This document shows, piece after piece, positions 7,252-17,200 of a DNA stretch of 64,000 bases. Made by a program: the position numbers and the translations under genes. The notes beneath the pieces were generated by a model that saw only the letters and a program-made list of their open reading frames with translations, was not told the DNA's origin and did not search any database. The stretch lies in the NCBI GenBank assembly GCA_024681515.1, contig JAILAR010000006.1:40153-104152 (forward strand). The letters run 5' to 3'. Positions within the stretch are counted from its first letter, which is position 1; each line of letters begins with the position of its first letter. This DNA is from Eubacterium sp. (GTDB taxonomy: Bacteria > Bacillota > Clostridia > Lachnospirales > Lachnospiraceae).

Positions 7252-8385
7252 ATGGCGCACGGAGGAGACCGGTACAGGAACCGGGTGGAATATGATTTTT
7301 CGATAAATGTGAATCCGCTCGGGATGCCCGAGGTTCTCCGTAAGGCGCTGATGTGTGGGATCGAAAATGCGGGATTCTATCCGGATCCCCGGCAGGAGGC
7401 TGTGCGTCAGGCGGCGGCGCTCTTTTACGGAGAACGGGCGAGGACGGAGCTCTCACCGGAGTGGGTGATTCCGGGAAACGGGGCCTCGGAGCTCATTACA
7501 GCGGTGATGCAGGTTCTGCGGCCGAAGAATGTGCTTCTGCCTGTGCCGTGCTTTACAGGATATTCCCATGCTGCGTATGGGATCACTTTCACCGATAAGG
7601 CAGAGAAAATAATGATACGGGAGTATCAGACACAGGAGAAACGTGGGTTTCAGCCATTCTCTGATTTTCTTGCCGAATTCATGGATCATACCTCAAAGGA
7701 GACAGATCTGCTGATCCTTGCGAATCCCTGCAATCCCGGAGGGATGATGATGGATTATCAGGTGCTGCGGGCGATCCTGAAGGCAGCGGCATGGCGCCAT
7801 ATCCCGGTGCTTCTGGATGAATGCTTCTTCGAATTTACCGTGAGGAAAGAGGAAAGCGGTCTGAGGCTCCAGGAGGAATATTCGAATCTACTGGTGCTTC
7901 GTGCATTTACAAAGATCTTTGCCATGCCGGGTGTGCGTCTGGGCTGTCTCTTCTGCCGGGATGAGGAGCTGGGTGAAAGGATCCGCAGGGCGCTTCCGGA
8001 ATGGAACCTGTCTTCTTTTGCGGAAGCGGTAATGATTTCGGCCGGAAAGCAAAGGCGCAGGTTATATGGGTTTCTGGATAAAACGGTACGGGAAACTGCG
8101 AGCCTCAGAGAAAGTATGTTACGGCGGATCGAAGGGATCTCGGCAGACAGGAACCGGAAGATAACCACATTTCCGTCGGTTTCAAACTTCCTTCTTACAA
8201 CCGGTTGGGGGATGCCGGGAAAAACTCTGGCAGGCGAACTTCTGAAACGGGGAATCCTTGTTCGGTGCTGCGGAGACATGTCTCCGCTGAACGATGACTA
8301 TATCCGTCTGGCGGTTCGTCCGGAGGAAGAGCAGGATAAGCTTTTTGAAGCTTTGTATGCATGCCTGAAGCAGGAGATAAAATAA
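7252..8385 (+). CDS. cobD: L-threonine-O-3-phosphate decarboxylase (CobD)
   Basis: CobD is a PLP enzyme of the class I/II aminotransferase fold that makes (R)-1-amino-2-propanol phosphate for the cobalamin nucleotide loop. The 377-residue protein starts with MAHGGDRYR and the D-F-S-I-N-V-N-P-L-G segment typical of CobD rather than HisC. PGNGASELI, LANPCNPGG, LLDECFFEF and the PLP-lysine motif LRAFTKIFAMPGVRLG (Lys221) follow in order. GAGGAG lies 7 bases before the ATG. It is the first gene behind the promoter at 7178, with cbiC 16 bases downstream. Its product feeds CbiB at 3090. Confidence 0.93.
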   Translation: MAHGGDRYRNRVEYDFSINVNPLGMPEVLRKALMCGIENAGFYPDPRQEAVRQAAALFYGERARTELSPEWVIPGNGASELITAVMQVLRPKNVLLPVPCFTGYSHAAYGITFTDKAEKIMIREYQTQEKRGFQPFSDFLAEFMDHTSKETDLLILANPCNPGGMMMDYQVLRAILKAAAWRHIPVLLDECFFEFTVRKEESGLRLQEEYSNLLVLRAFTKIFAMPGVRLGCLFCRDEELGERIRRALPEWNLSSFAEAVMISAGKQRRRLYGFLDKTVRETASLRESMLRRIEGISADRNRKITTFPSVSNFLLTTGWGMPGKTLAGELLKRGILVRCCGDMSPLNDDYIRLAVRPEEEQDKLFEALYACLKQEIK

Positions 8386-8401
8386 AAAGGAACGCCGCAG
8401 A

Positions 8402-9091
8402 ATGACATCAAAACCGATATCAAATGAGAGGATTGAACAGAATAAAACGGACCATATGGAAATGATCCTGCGCCCGGAAGAGATCGAAGCGGAGAGCTTT
8501 CGGATCATAGCGGCGGAGCTGTCGGATATGGGCATCACCCTGCCGGCGGAGACGGATCCGGTGATCCGGCGGGTGATCCATACAACGGCGGATTTTTCCT
8601 ACGCGGAGACCATGCGGTTTTCCGAAAATGCGGTGGAGGTCCTGCGGGAACTTCTTCGAAACGGCGCGCGGATCGTTACGGATACACAGATGGCGCTGTC
8701 CGGCATCAATAAACGGAAGCTGGCAGATCTTGGCGGAGAGGTGCATTGCTTCATGTCGGATCCGGAAGTGGCAGCCGAGGCAAAAAAGAGGGGCACAACA
8801 CGGGCGGCAGTAAGTATGGAGCGTGCGGCAGCGTTTCCGCAGCCGGTCATTTTCGTGATCGGAAATGCACCCACGGCGCTGCTCCGGCTTCGGGACATGA
8901 TCGAATCCGGAGAATACCGGCCTGCATTTATCATCGGTGTTCCGGTGGGATTCGTGAATGTGGAATATGCCAAGGAATGTATCATGGAACTGGGGAACGC
9001 GAAGACCGTTCCTTACATCGTGAACGCAGGGCGAAAGGGTGGCAGCAACGTGGCCGCGGCGATCGTGAATGCCGTGATGTATATGGTATGA
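8402..9091 (+). CDS. cbiC: Cobalt-precorrin-8X methylmutase (CbiC)
   Basis: CbiC moves the methyl group from C11 to C12 to give cobyrinic acid. The 229-residue protein has the catalytic-His motif RRVIHTTADF (His60), the VTDTQMALSGINK motif and the closing substrate-site block GxPVGFVNVEYAKE, followed by GRKGGSNVAAAIVNA. It belongs to the anaerobic series with CbiD, F, G, H, J, E and T nearby. The start at 8402 is preceded by AAGGA about ten bases upstream; a later in-frame ATG at 8456 is possible but would not affect the fold, which begins around residue 25. Confidence 0.95.
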   Translation: MTSKPISNERIEQNKTDHMEMILRPEEIEAESFRIIAAELSDMGITLPAETDPVIRRVIHTTADFSYAETMRFSENAVEVLRELLRNGARIVTDTQMALSGINKRKLADLGGEVHCFMSDPEVAAEAKKRGTTRAAVSMERAAAFPQPVIFVIGNAPTALLRLRDMIESGEYRPAFIIGVPVGFVNVEYAKECIMELGNAKTVPYIVNAGRKGGSNVAAAIVNAVMYMV

Positions 9092-9137
9092 GCAGGAACC
9101 ATGCGAAATTGATAAAAGAAAACTGATTAATAAAAAA

Positions 9138-10424
9138 ATGAAGCTGTATCTCAATAAAAAATCAATAAAGAAACTGAGTTTATCTCTTGTTCTGGCGGTC
9201 TGCCTGGTATGCCTATGCATCATTGCCCCTGCGTCAGAAGGCGGGGAGGACGCAGCGCACGCTACCACCGTGCAGGAAGTCCGTTCCATGGATGATTTCA
9301 AAACAAAGCTGGCGGATCAGATCTACCGCCGGGAGGTGCTGGAATACTATACGGTAAAGGATAAATCTCTGGGGAAGCAGATCGTTCATACCGATCTGTC
9401 CGGATTTCAGGCACACGTCAATCCGTCGGAGCCGCTGAAGAGTGGCTGTTATCTTTGCTACTATCTGAAAACGGTTTATTATGAGTATTCCGGGACACAG
9501 CTGAAGGTGATGGTGGTTTTTCCGTATGATAAAACGGAAATGGACAGCCACTTCGAGAAGATGGATCGTCTGGCTGAGGAACTAAAGGGCGAAACCGACT
9601 ATGACACCGTGAAAAACGTGCATGATTATCTCGTTAAGAACTTTGAGTATGATTACAGCACTTCCATGGTGAACCACACGGACATTGACGGTTTCCGGGA
9701 CGGACGGATGGTCTGCTCCGGTTACGGGCTTGCAACCTATTATCTGCTGAACAAGGTTGGTATCAAAACAGAGATCGTTACCGGAGGCTCCGGAACTCCG
9801 CCGAGCAACACATCGGATCATATGTGGAACATGGTCTGTCTGGATGGAAAATGGTACAACCTGGATGTAACCTGGGATGACGCAGGTGGGGAGAATGTCA
9901 AGTATACCTATTTTCTGAAAAGTGATGCAGACTTTCCGGGACATAAGAGGCTGGGGGAGTATGATACGTCCTATTACAACAGTCTGGTTTCAAAGGAATC
10001 CTATCCCATGCCGACGGAATTTAACAAAAATTGGCTGATCCTCGGAGGTGCAGCTCTCCTTCTTCTGATCGTGTTCATATGGAGCAGGAAGAAGAGGGCG
10101 GACGATCCGTCAAGGTATCGCGGCTATGTGGTCGGAGAAGACGGAAATCCTATTGGTGGGAGCGCCGGAGCCGGTTTTGAATATGATCCGGCAACCGGGA
10201 AGCCGGCACCTCAGTTTCCGGGGGGATTCGATACCGGACGGCAACCCGGAGATGGCTTCGGACGGGATATGAACGGAAATGGCGGCCGGTATGCGGGATC
10301 ATATGACATGCATCGTCAGACCTGGGATGCTGACGAACGTCAGCGGAGACAGGACGTAGGCCGGGGGTCTCCCTGGGATGTGACTCGAAAGAATGACGAA
10401 TCGGGGGAAAATGGTTTTATCTAG
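9138..10424 (+). CDS. Membrane-anchored transglutaminase-like protein
   Basis: A 428-residue exported protein. Residues 12-32 form a signal peptide or membrane anchor. Residues about 150-250 carry a transglutaminase-like core: TVKNVHDYLVKNFEYD, then Cys193 in MVCSGYG, His228 in HMWNMV and Asp243 in WYNLDVTWDD, the Cys-His-Asp triad. A single membrane helix at about 296-312 is followed by KKRAD and a long Gly/Pro/Asn-rich, probably disordered cytoplasmic tail. Such domains in Firmicutes act as cell-surface proteases or crosslinking enzymes; the substrate is unknown. Its position between cbiC and cbiD has no evident link to cobalamin. No strong Shine-Dalgarno is visible before the ATG. Confidence 0.88.
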   Translation: MKLYLNKKSIKKLSLSLVLAVCLVCLCIIAPASEGGEDAAHATTVQEVRSMDDFKTKLADQIYRREVLEYYTVKDKSLGKQIVHTDLSGFQAHVNPSEPLKSGCYLCYYLKTVYYEYSGTQLKVMVVFPYDKTEMDSHFEKMDRLAEELKGETDYDTVKNVHDYLVKNFEYDYSTSMVNHTDIDGFRDGRMVCSGYGLATYYLLNKVGIKTEIVTGGSGTPPSNTSDHMWNMVCLDGKWYNLDVTWDDAGGENVKYTYFLKSDADFPGHKRLGEYDTSYYNSLVSKESYPMPTEFNKNWLILGGAALLLLIVFIWSRKKRADDPSRYRGYVVGEDGNPIGGSAGAGFEYDPATGKPAPQFPGGFDTGRQPGDGFGRDMNGNGGRYAGSYDMHRQTWDADERQRRQDVGRGSPWDVTRKNDESGENGFI

Positions 10425-10525
10425 AAAGCGTTTCATTAAATGATTACAGAGGAACTGTTTCGAAACCTGTAAAAGATAATAAGATCGTGCAACTCAGAGA
10501 CGGAATAATATGGAGATGGTGAGGC

Positions 10526-11794
10526 ATGCGGACAGGGTTTACCACGGGCAGCTGTGCAGCGGCCGCCGCGAAGGCTGCCGCCTGGATGCTTCTGACCGAT
10601 CAGAAGAAAGAGAAGATAAAGGTCATGACACCGGCAGGAATCCCCTACGAGGCAAAGCTTCTGGACCTGGAGATCACCAAGCGGTCGGTGTCCTGCAGTG
10701 TGCGGAAGGATGGTGGGGATGACCCGGATGTGACCACGGGTCTGCATATCACTGCACGGGTGGAACGCATCGGCGACAATCGGAGCGTGGGAGAAGACAC
10801 GTGTGATGATCGTAAGCCCGGCAACGGGGAAATGGATGCAGGAAACAGTCATGATCGGAATGGCAAAGGGAAGACGGCAGCTTCTCGTGTCATTATCCAT
10901 GGCGGTGAAGGGGTCGGAACGGTAACACAACCGGGCCTGGATCAGCCGGTGGGAGAGGCGGCGATCAATCATGTTCCACGGGAAATGATCATTCGTGAGG
11001 TAACGGAGGTCATGGATATCCTGGATGAGCCGGGACCGCTTTCCGTTACGATCTCCGTTCCCGGCGGAGAGGAGATCGCAAAAAAGACATTTAATCCCAG
11101 ACTTGGGATCGTCGGTGGGATCTCCATCATCGGTACCAGCGGGATCGTGGAACCGATGAGTGAAAAGGCTCTGACGGATACCATCCGTCTGGAACTCAGG
11201 CAGCGCTTCCGGCAGGGACAGAGGATCGCGGTGGCGACTCCGGGCAATTACGGAATGGATATGCTTCGGAATGCCTATGATTATGATCTGGACCGTGCAG
11301 TGAAATGCAGCAACTTCATTGGCGATACAATCGATATGGCATCGGAAGAAGGCTATGACCGGATGGTGCTCCTCGGACATATGGGGAAACTGGTGAAATG
11401 TGCCGGCGGTGCAATGAATACACATTCCAGGTACGGCGACCGGCGCATGGAGCTGCTGGCAAAGGCGGCGGAGCGGGTCATGGCGGAGAAAGCCAGGGCA
11501 GGAAAAGATCCTGGCACGAGCGTGACCGGAGAGAGCGATATAGATGACAAGGTTATCGAGCGGATCCGAGGCTGCGTTTCCACGGAAGCGGCTCTGGCCC
11601 TTCTGACAGAGGAACAGGCGAAAGAGGTATCGCGGGTGATCCTGGATCTCGCGTTGGATCATTTACGGAAGAAGGCAGACGGGCGCATCGCCATCGAGAT
11701 GATCATTTATACAAATGTGCAGGGGATCCTTGCAGAGAGTGAACACGCAGTAATGTGGCTTGCGGAAAGCGGCGATTTCAACGGGTATGAATGA
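10526..11794 (+). CDS. cbiD: Cobalt-precorrin-5B (C1)-methyltransferase (CbiD)
   Basis: CbiD methylates C1 of the ring in the anaerobic pathway. The 422-residue protein opens with the diagnostic MRTGFTTGSCAAAAAKAAA and contains DDPDVTTG, GGEGVGTVTQPGLDQPVGEAAINHVPR, FNPRLGIVGGISIIGTSGIVEPMS and GHMGKLVKCAGG. Between ARVERIG and VIIHGGEGV lies a hydrophilic stretch of about 35 residues (Asn/Asp/Gly/Lys-rich) that is longer than I expect for the family and is probably a surface loop. GGAG lies about 12 bases before the ATG. The stop at 11792-11794 is followed 43 bases later by the cbiF start. Confidence 0.95.
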   Translation: MRTGFTTGSCAAAAAKAAAWMLLTDQKKEKIKVMTPAGIPYEAKLLDLEITKRSVSCSVRKDGGDDPDVTTGLHITARVERIGDNRSVGEDTCDDRKPGNGEMDAGNSHDRNGKGKTAASRVIIHGGEGVGTVTQPGLDQPVGEAAINHVPREMIIREVTEVMDILDEPGPLSVTISVPGGEEIAKKTFNPRLGIVGGISIIGTSGIVEPMSEKALTDTIRLELRQRFRQGQRIAVATPGNYGMDMLRNAYDYDLDRAVKCSNFIGDTIDMASEEGYDRMVLLGHMGKLVKCAGGAMNTHSRYGDRRMELLAKAAERVMAEKARAGKDPGTSVTGESDIDDKVIERIRGCVSTEAALALLTEEQAKEVSRVILDLALDHLRKKADGRIAIEMIIYTNVQGILAESEHAVMWLAESGDFNGYE

Positions 11795-11797
11795 AGA

Positions 11798-11834
11798 TCT
11801 CACGGAACGCATAAGAGCGAAGCGAACAGGAGGG
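11798..11834 (+). promoter_or_regulatory. Degenerate copy of the pre-RBS hairpin element before cbiF
   Basis: The sequence cacggaacgcataagagcga (11801-11820), followed by AG, GAACAGGAG, resembles the element seen at 18411, 34351, 36453 and 51371 (acggagc-stem-loop-stem-gaag-rbs). Only a 3-bp CGC/GCG stem with a longer loop remains. I list it as a weak family member; it contains the cbiF ribosome-binding site. Confidence 0.35.
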
Positions 11835-11837
11835 TAT

Positions 11838-12599
11838 ATGGTACATTTTGTGGGGGCGGGTCCCGGAGCCGTGGATCTGATCACGGTTCGTGGGCAGAAA
11901 TTGTTATCGGAAGCAGATGTAGTGATCTATGCCGGTTCGCTGGTGAATCCGGAGTTACTCACTTACTGTAAGCCGGACGCACAACTTCATAACAGTGCGG
12001 AAATGGATCTTCCGGAGATTCTGGATGTGATGAAGCAGGCAGCCGGAGAAGGAAAGTCGATTGTTCGTCTTCACACCGGTGAACCCAGCCTTTACGGCGC
12101 AGTTCGGGAGCAGATGGATGGTCTGGACCGCCTGGGAATCTCTTATGACAGCTGCCCCGGTGTAACGGCAGCTTTCGGCGCGGCGGCGCAGCTGAATATG
12201 GAATTTACCCTGCCCGGCGTCTCCCAGTCCCTGATCCTGACGCGGCTGGAAGGGCGTACTTCGGTGCCGGCTTATGAATCCATGGAGAGCCTTGCGGCTC
12301 ATCAGTGTTCCATGGCGATCTATCTTTCCGCCGGCATGCTGCCGGAACTGGCCAGGAAGCTGATCATCGGCGGACGCTCCGGAGATACACCGGTGGCGGT
12401 GATCTATAAGGCAACCTGGCCGGATGAGAAGAGAGTGCATACAACCATTTCCAGAATGGCTGAGGAAGCAGCGAAGGCAGGAATCGACCGGACGGCGGTG
12501 GTGCTGGTGGGAGATGCGGTGATCGGAAGCAGGTACGAGAATTCCAAACTGTATGACCCTTCGTTTGAAACCGGCTACCGCAAGGCGCGGATAGAATAA
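11838..12599 (+). CDS. cbiF: Cobalt-precorrin-4 C11-methyltransferase (CbiF)
   Basis: A SAM-dependent tetrapyrrole methylase that methylates C11. The start at 11838 is chosen because AGGAGGG lies just upstream and the protein then begins with MVHFVGAGPGAVDLITVRG, the family N-terminus; an in-frame extension back to 11760 overlaps cbiD and has no family match. The 253-residue product shows VIYAGSLVNPELL, IVRLHTGEPSLYGAVREQMD (SAM and substrate loops), SCPGVTAAFGAAA and the DTPVAVIYKATWPDE block, all standard for CbiF/CobM. It sits between cbiD and a nucleotidase-like gene, with cbiG following. Confidence 0.95.
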   Translation: MVHFVGAGPGAVDLITVRGQKLLSEADVVIYAGSLVNPELLTYCKPDAQLHNSAEMDLPEILDVMKQAAGEGKSIVRLHTGEPSLYGAVREQMDGLDRLGISYDSCPGVTAAFGAAAQLNMEFTLPGVSQSLILTRLEGRTSVPAYESMESLAAHQCSMAIYLSAGMLPELARKLIIGGRSGDTPVAVIYKATWPDEKRVHTTISRMAEEAAKAGIDRTAVVLVGDAVIGSRYENSKLYDPSFETGYRKARIE

Positions 12600-12629
12600 A
12601 AATGCAGTATGAAATAACAGGAGTTCAAT

Positions 12630-13148
12630 ATGACAAAACAGGACGTAGAAAAAATCTATTTTGACATGGATGGGGTGCTGGCGGATTTTGACCGGGGTGT
12701 CCGGGAATTCTGTCACATGGAACCCACGCCGCAGAACGAGGGATGGAAGCCGGGCATGGACGATCCCATGTGGGCGGAAGCACGAAAGGTGCCGCATTAC
12801 TATGACCGGCTGGAACTGATGCCCGGTGCAAAAGAAATGTTTGATCGTGTGTATGAGACCTATGGTGACCGCTGCGAGATCCTGACGGGGATCCCGAAAC
12901 CGAAGCGCGGCATGGAAGGGGCGGCGGAGGATAAAGTGACCTGGGTACGCAGACTGCTTTCAAAAGATGTGGTCGTTCACACGGTATATCGTGAAGAGAA
13001 ACCGCAGTATTGCTCCGGAAAAAACTGCATTCTGATCGATGATCTGAAGGCAAATATCGCATCCTGGGAGGAGATCGGCGGAACGGGCATCGTTCACGTG
13101 TCCTCGGAGGATACGATCCGTACACTGGAGGAGATGGGACTTCTGTAA
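12630..13148 (+). CDS. HAD-family 5'(3')-deoxyribonucleotidase-like protein
   Basis: A 172-residue HAD-superfamily phosphatase. Motif I is YFDMDGVLADFD (residues 10-21), with the nucleophile Asp and acid/base Asp two residues apart; ILTGIPKP is motif II (Thr), a Lys follows in the conserved helix, and CILIDDLKANI is the acidic motif IV. The layout and length match the 5'(3')-deoxyribonucleotidase group more than sugar phosphatases. AGGAG precedes the ATG. It lies between cbiF and cbiG, so it is presumably co-transcribed, but I know of no required phosphatase at that step; a role in the nucleotide-loop branch (for example on alpha-ribazole phosphate) is only speculation. Confidence 0.8.
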   Translation: MTKQDVEKIYFDMDGVLADFDRGVREFCHMEPTPQNEGWKPGMDDPMWAEARKVPHYYDRLELMPGAKEMFDRVYETYGDRCEILTGIPKPKRGMEGAAEDKVTWVRRLLSKDVVVHTVYREEKPQYCSGKNCILIDDLKANIASWEEIGGTGIVHVSSEDTIRTLEEMGLL

Positions 13149-13190
13149 GATGATGACAGGGTCAATATATGATTGGCATGGGTGAATGAT

Positions 13191-14297
13191 ATGCTCAGGA
13201 TCATAACATTCACTTCGCAGGGTTGCCTTCCTGCAAAACGCATTGCAGACAGGATCCCGGCGAGGTTATATCGGAAATTTCATACACCCGGCAAAACGGA
13301 AATGTGTCCGGAGAATTTTGAACCGGTGAAGACGCCCCTGGCTGACTGGGCGGCGGATGGGTTTGCCGCCGGAGATCCGCTTCTTTTTATCGGTGCGGCA
13401 GGGATCGCGGTACGTGCGATCGCAGGATGTATCCGTGATAAGCTGACGGATGTTCCGGTGCTGGTGCTGGACATGCAGGGAACCTACGTGATCCCGATCC
13501 TGTCGGGTCATTACGGCGGTGCCAATGCCCTGGCAAGGCGGATCGCAGAGCTGACCGGCGCTGTGGCAGTCATCACCACGGCAACGGATCAGGTGGGTGC
13601 ATTTGCGGCGGATCTTTTCGCAAAAGAGCATAACATGCGAATCCGGAATCCAAAGGCACTTCCCGGACTTTCCGGAAAAGCTATTTCAGGAGAGAGCATC
13701 CGTATCGCATGTCCGGAGCACCTGCGTGTGGTCTGTGGAACACCGGCGGGTGTCTGCATCGTTTCTCCGGAAGATGCGGCAGATATCCGGATCACTGCAT
13801 TTCCGCTGACAAAGGAGGAGCTGGAGAGTACGGAGACGCTCTATCTGACGCCGCAATGTATCTATGCAGGGATCGGCTGTAAAAAGAACGTTCCGGCTGA
13901 GCAGATGGAAGCCTTTGTCAGGTCCATGTGTGAATCGTCGGGGATCGATCCGGAAGCTCTGGCGGGGATCGCAAGTATAGATGTGAAGAAGGAAGAGCCG
14001 GCGATCCTCGCGCTGGCTGAAACACTGGGGATTCCTTTCGTTACGTATAGTGCAGAAGAGTTACAGGCGGTACCGGGACATTTTCCGGAGTCGCCGTTTG
14101 TGGAGAAACAGGTAGGAGTGGGAGAGGTTTCCGGCAGAGCCGCCGCAAGGCTGGCAGGAGAAGGATACCGGATGCTTCTTCCGAAAGTATCCCGATGGGG
14201 GATCACGCTGTCGCTTGCGGTAGCCGCAGCGATTGATAAAACGGGGGAGACGGATGAAGAGAAGGAAGATCGCATTACTTGTAGCGCAGGCAGATGA
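13191..14297 (+). CDS. cbiG: Cobalt-precorrin-5A hydrolase (CbiG)
   Basis: CbiG opens the delta-lactone ring and releases the two-carbon fragment as acetaldehyde. The 368-residue protein begins MLRIITFTSQGC and contains LLFIGAAGIAVRAIAGCI, DVPVLVLDMQGTYVIPILSGHYGGANALARRIA and ITTATD in the N-terminal part, then the C-terminal domain (YAGIGCKKNVPAEQMEAFV...IASIDVKKEEPAILALAETLGIPFVTYSAEEL). Start choice: ATG 13191 has GGGTGA upstream; TTG 13173 and GTG 13182 are in-frame alternatives adding three to six residues. The C-terminus overlaps the next gene by 44 bases. Confidence 0.93.
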   Translation: MLRIITFTSQGCLPAKRIADRIPARLYRKFHTPGKTEMCPENFEPVKTPLADWAADGFAAGDPLLFIGAAGIAVRAIAGCIRDKLTDVPVLVLDMQGTYVIPILSGHYGGANALARRIAELTGAVAVITTATDQVGAFAADLFAKEHNMRIRNPKALPGLSGKAISGESIRIACPEHLRVVCGTPAGVCIVSPEDAADIRITAFPLTKEELESTETLYLTPQCIYAGIGCKKNVPAEQMEAFVRSMCESSGIDPEALAGIASIDVKKEEPAILALAETLGIPFVTYSAEELQAVPGHFPESPFVEKQVGVGEVSGRAAARLAGEGYRMLLPKVSRWGITLSLAVAAAIDKTGETDEEKEDRITCSAGR

Positions 14298-17200
14298 AGA
14301 GTATCAGAGCGATTTCGTGCATGGGGCTTTGGAGAGGGCATTTGCGGAGGATGTGGATGTATATGTATTCTCCATGTTTATCAAATACCAGAGCACAAGA
14401 GCCCGGGAAGACGGAGACTCCAACATCTTCAGTCTGGTGAATTATTCGGAGTTCGATGGGGTGATCGTGCTTTCGGACATGATCCAGACACCGGGGGTGG
14501 AACCGGAGATCCAGGAGAAGATCCATGCATGTTACTCCGGACCGGTTGTTTGCGTGGATACGGAAAGCAAATACTTCACCACGTTCTGGACGGACGGCTA
14601 TCAGGCGGTGTATGACACGGTCAGTCACATGATCGAGAAACATGGCATGAAAGAGATCGCATACCTTACCGGACGTCAGAACCATGTGCATTCCATCCGG
14701 AGGCTGGAAGCGTATCGGGCCGCCATGAAGGATCATGGTCTGGAGGTAAATGAAGACTGGGTGTTCTACGGTGATTTCTGGTATTACAGCGGGGTTGCAT
14801 GTGCCGAGAGTCTGCTTCGTGACAGAGAACACATGCCGCAGGCTGTGGTATGTGCAAATGATCCCATGGCCATCGGAGTCGGGATCGGTCTGGAAAATGC
14901 AGGTATAAAGATCCCTGATGATCTCGCTGTCGTGGGCTATGGTACCTCCGAGGAAGGACGTAAGAGTCCCTGCCCGATCACGTCCCCCTGGGTTCCGGGT
15001 GGATACTACGGAGCCTTTGCAGTGGAAACTGTGCTTCGGGAATTAAATGGTGAGAAGCCGATCCTGCCGGAGCCTGAGACAAGTTTCTTTATCGGTGAAA
15101 GCTGTGGCTGCACGATGGCACGGGAAGAATCCGTTATCGCAAGAAGGCAGATCTGGGAAACCGGGAATTCTGTCGGAGGCTTCCAGTCTTTGCATGATTA
15201 TCTGATGGAGGATCTCCTGCTGGCCGAAAATCTGGAGGATTTCTTCCGGACCGTCTATGATTATGTGTATTTCCTGGAGGGAGTACGCAGGCTGGATATC
15301 TATCTGGATGAGCAGTGGCTGAATCCGGACCGTCTGGCCCGCGACCTCTTCCTTTCCGAAGGGTATCCGGAACGAATGCTCCATGTGATGTCCTATGATC
15401 TGGATCATTCCGAACAGGCAGCGGCAAGGACCGGAAAAATGATCGACACGGCAGTGATGCTGGAGGATGCGGAATCAGAACGCCCCATGGCACATTTCTT
15501 TGTCCCTATCTTTAATGAGCGGAAAGCCTTTGGTTATGCCGTGTTTGATTACGGCGGAGAACCGACGGTTTTCACTACCGTAACCCGGTTCTGGATGTAT
15601 GCGGTTTCCCGAGGCCTGGAGATCCTGCGCCGTACCATTGTCCTGAAGAATTACAGTCAGCTGCTGACACCGGATAAGGAACTGAACTATCCCACTTTTA
15701 TCGATGACCGGTTCCAGCCGAAGGAGGAGGAACTGACGGACGAGGAGCAGAGAGAACGGAAAGAAGTGCAGCGGATCCTGGACAAGAATCTGTTTACATA
15801 TCATTTCCAGCCCATCGTCAGTGTAAAGGACGGGGAGATCTATTCCTATGAGGCGCTGATGCGCTCCGGATCGGCCTGGAAGGTTCCGCCGCTCCAGATC
15901 ATCCGCCATTCCAGCGGACTCGGCCGGCTTCAGGATGTTGAGAAGGCCACATTCCTGAATGTGCTGGGTCTCGTGGAAACGAAAAGCGATGAATTCAAAG
16001 ACAGGAAGATCTTTGTAAACAGTATTCCGGGGATCAAACTGAAACGTGAAGATCAGATGCGGGTGGATCATCTGCTTCGGGAGCATGCGCAGCAGATCGT
16101 TGTGGAACTGACGGAGCAGGCGGAGTTAGAGGACGAGACGCTGGAGAATCTGAAGACCCATCTTATGGAACTCGGAAGTGGCATCGCCGTCGATGATTAC
16201 GGAACGGGCTACTCCAATATCAGCAATCTTCTTCGGTACATGCCGAATGTAGTAAAGATCGACAAGTCCCTTCTGACAGAGATCCAGAGCAGTTCGCAGA
16301 AGCAGCATTTTGTAAGAAACATCATCGAATTCTGCCATGACAACAATATCCTCGCGCTGGCAGAAGGTGTGGAGACCAGGGAGGAGCTGCAGGCTGTGAT
16401 CCGTCTTGGGGCGGATCTGATCCAGGGCTTCTATCTGGCGCGTCCTACCGCGGAGATACAGCAGTCCATCGATACCAACATGAAGATGGAAATCTGCAGG
16501 TTCTATCGCGAGCATCTGGACGGGCTCGCGGATCAGGTTTATCGCGCGGGGAAAACGGCCCGCGTGACCATCAACAACCTGATCAAGGAAGCGAAGACCA
16601 CAATCCTGATCGGAGAGAAGGATTCCACCTGCCGCGATATCACCATTGCGGGAAATCCGAACGTGGGCTCCAATATTCATATCGAGATCCTGGAAGGATA
16701 TTCCGGAGCCGTGACCATGGAGAATGTCATCCTGTCGAACCAGAAGCAGCGTCCATGTATCCGGATTGCCGAAAATGCGAATCTGACGCTTCGTCTGGTG
16801 GGTGAAAACCGGCTGGAGGGCGGAGGGATCCTGGTGCCGGAGAGTTCGTCCCTGACCGTCGAAGGAGACGGAAATCTGAAGATCGAACTGGATGGCACGG
16901 AGGTCTTCGGCATCGGAAATGAATCCGGCAAGACCCACGGTCCGCTGATGTTTTATCAGGACGGAGAGATCATCATTGAAGCTTCCGGAAAGACCATGTA
17001 CGGGATCGGTTCCGGCCTGGGCGGACGGATCGAGATCAACAAGGGCAAGTATACCTTCAGCATGAGCGGAAGCGAGGGCGTGGGCATCGGATCCATGCAC
17101 GGACGGGAAGAACTTCTGATCCATGACTGTGATCTCTATATGGATTATGCGTTCCGCGAGGGTGTCTGCATCGGAAGTACATACGGCTCCATGCAGCTGG

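Noticed and set aside
4250..7260. Long minus-strand open frames opposite the GH16 and GH5 genes
   Set aside because: They lie antisense to clear glycoside hydrolases, are rich in His/Ile/Arg as expected of reversed codons, and show no domain.
11760..11837. Longer N-terminus for CbiF overlapping cbiD
   Set aside because: AGGAGGG directly before ATG 11838 and the family N-terminus MVHFVGAGPG fix the start.
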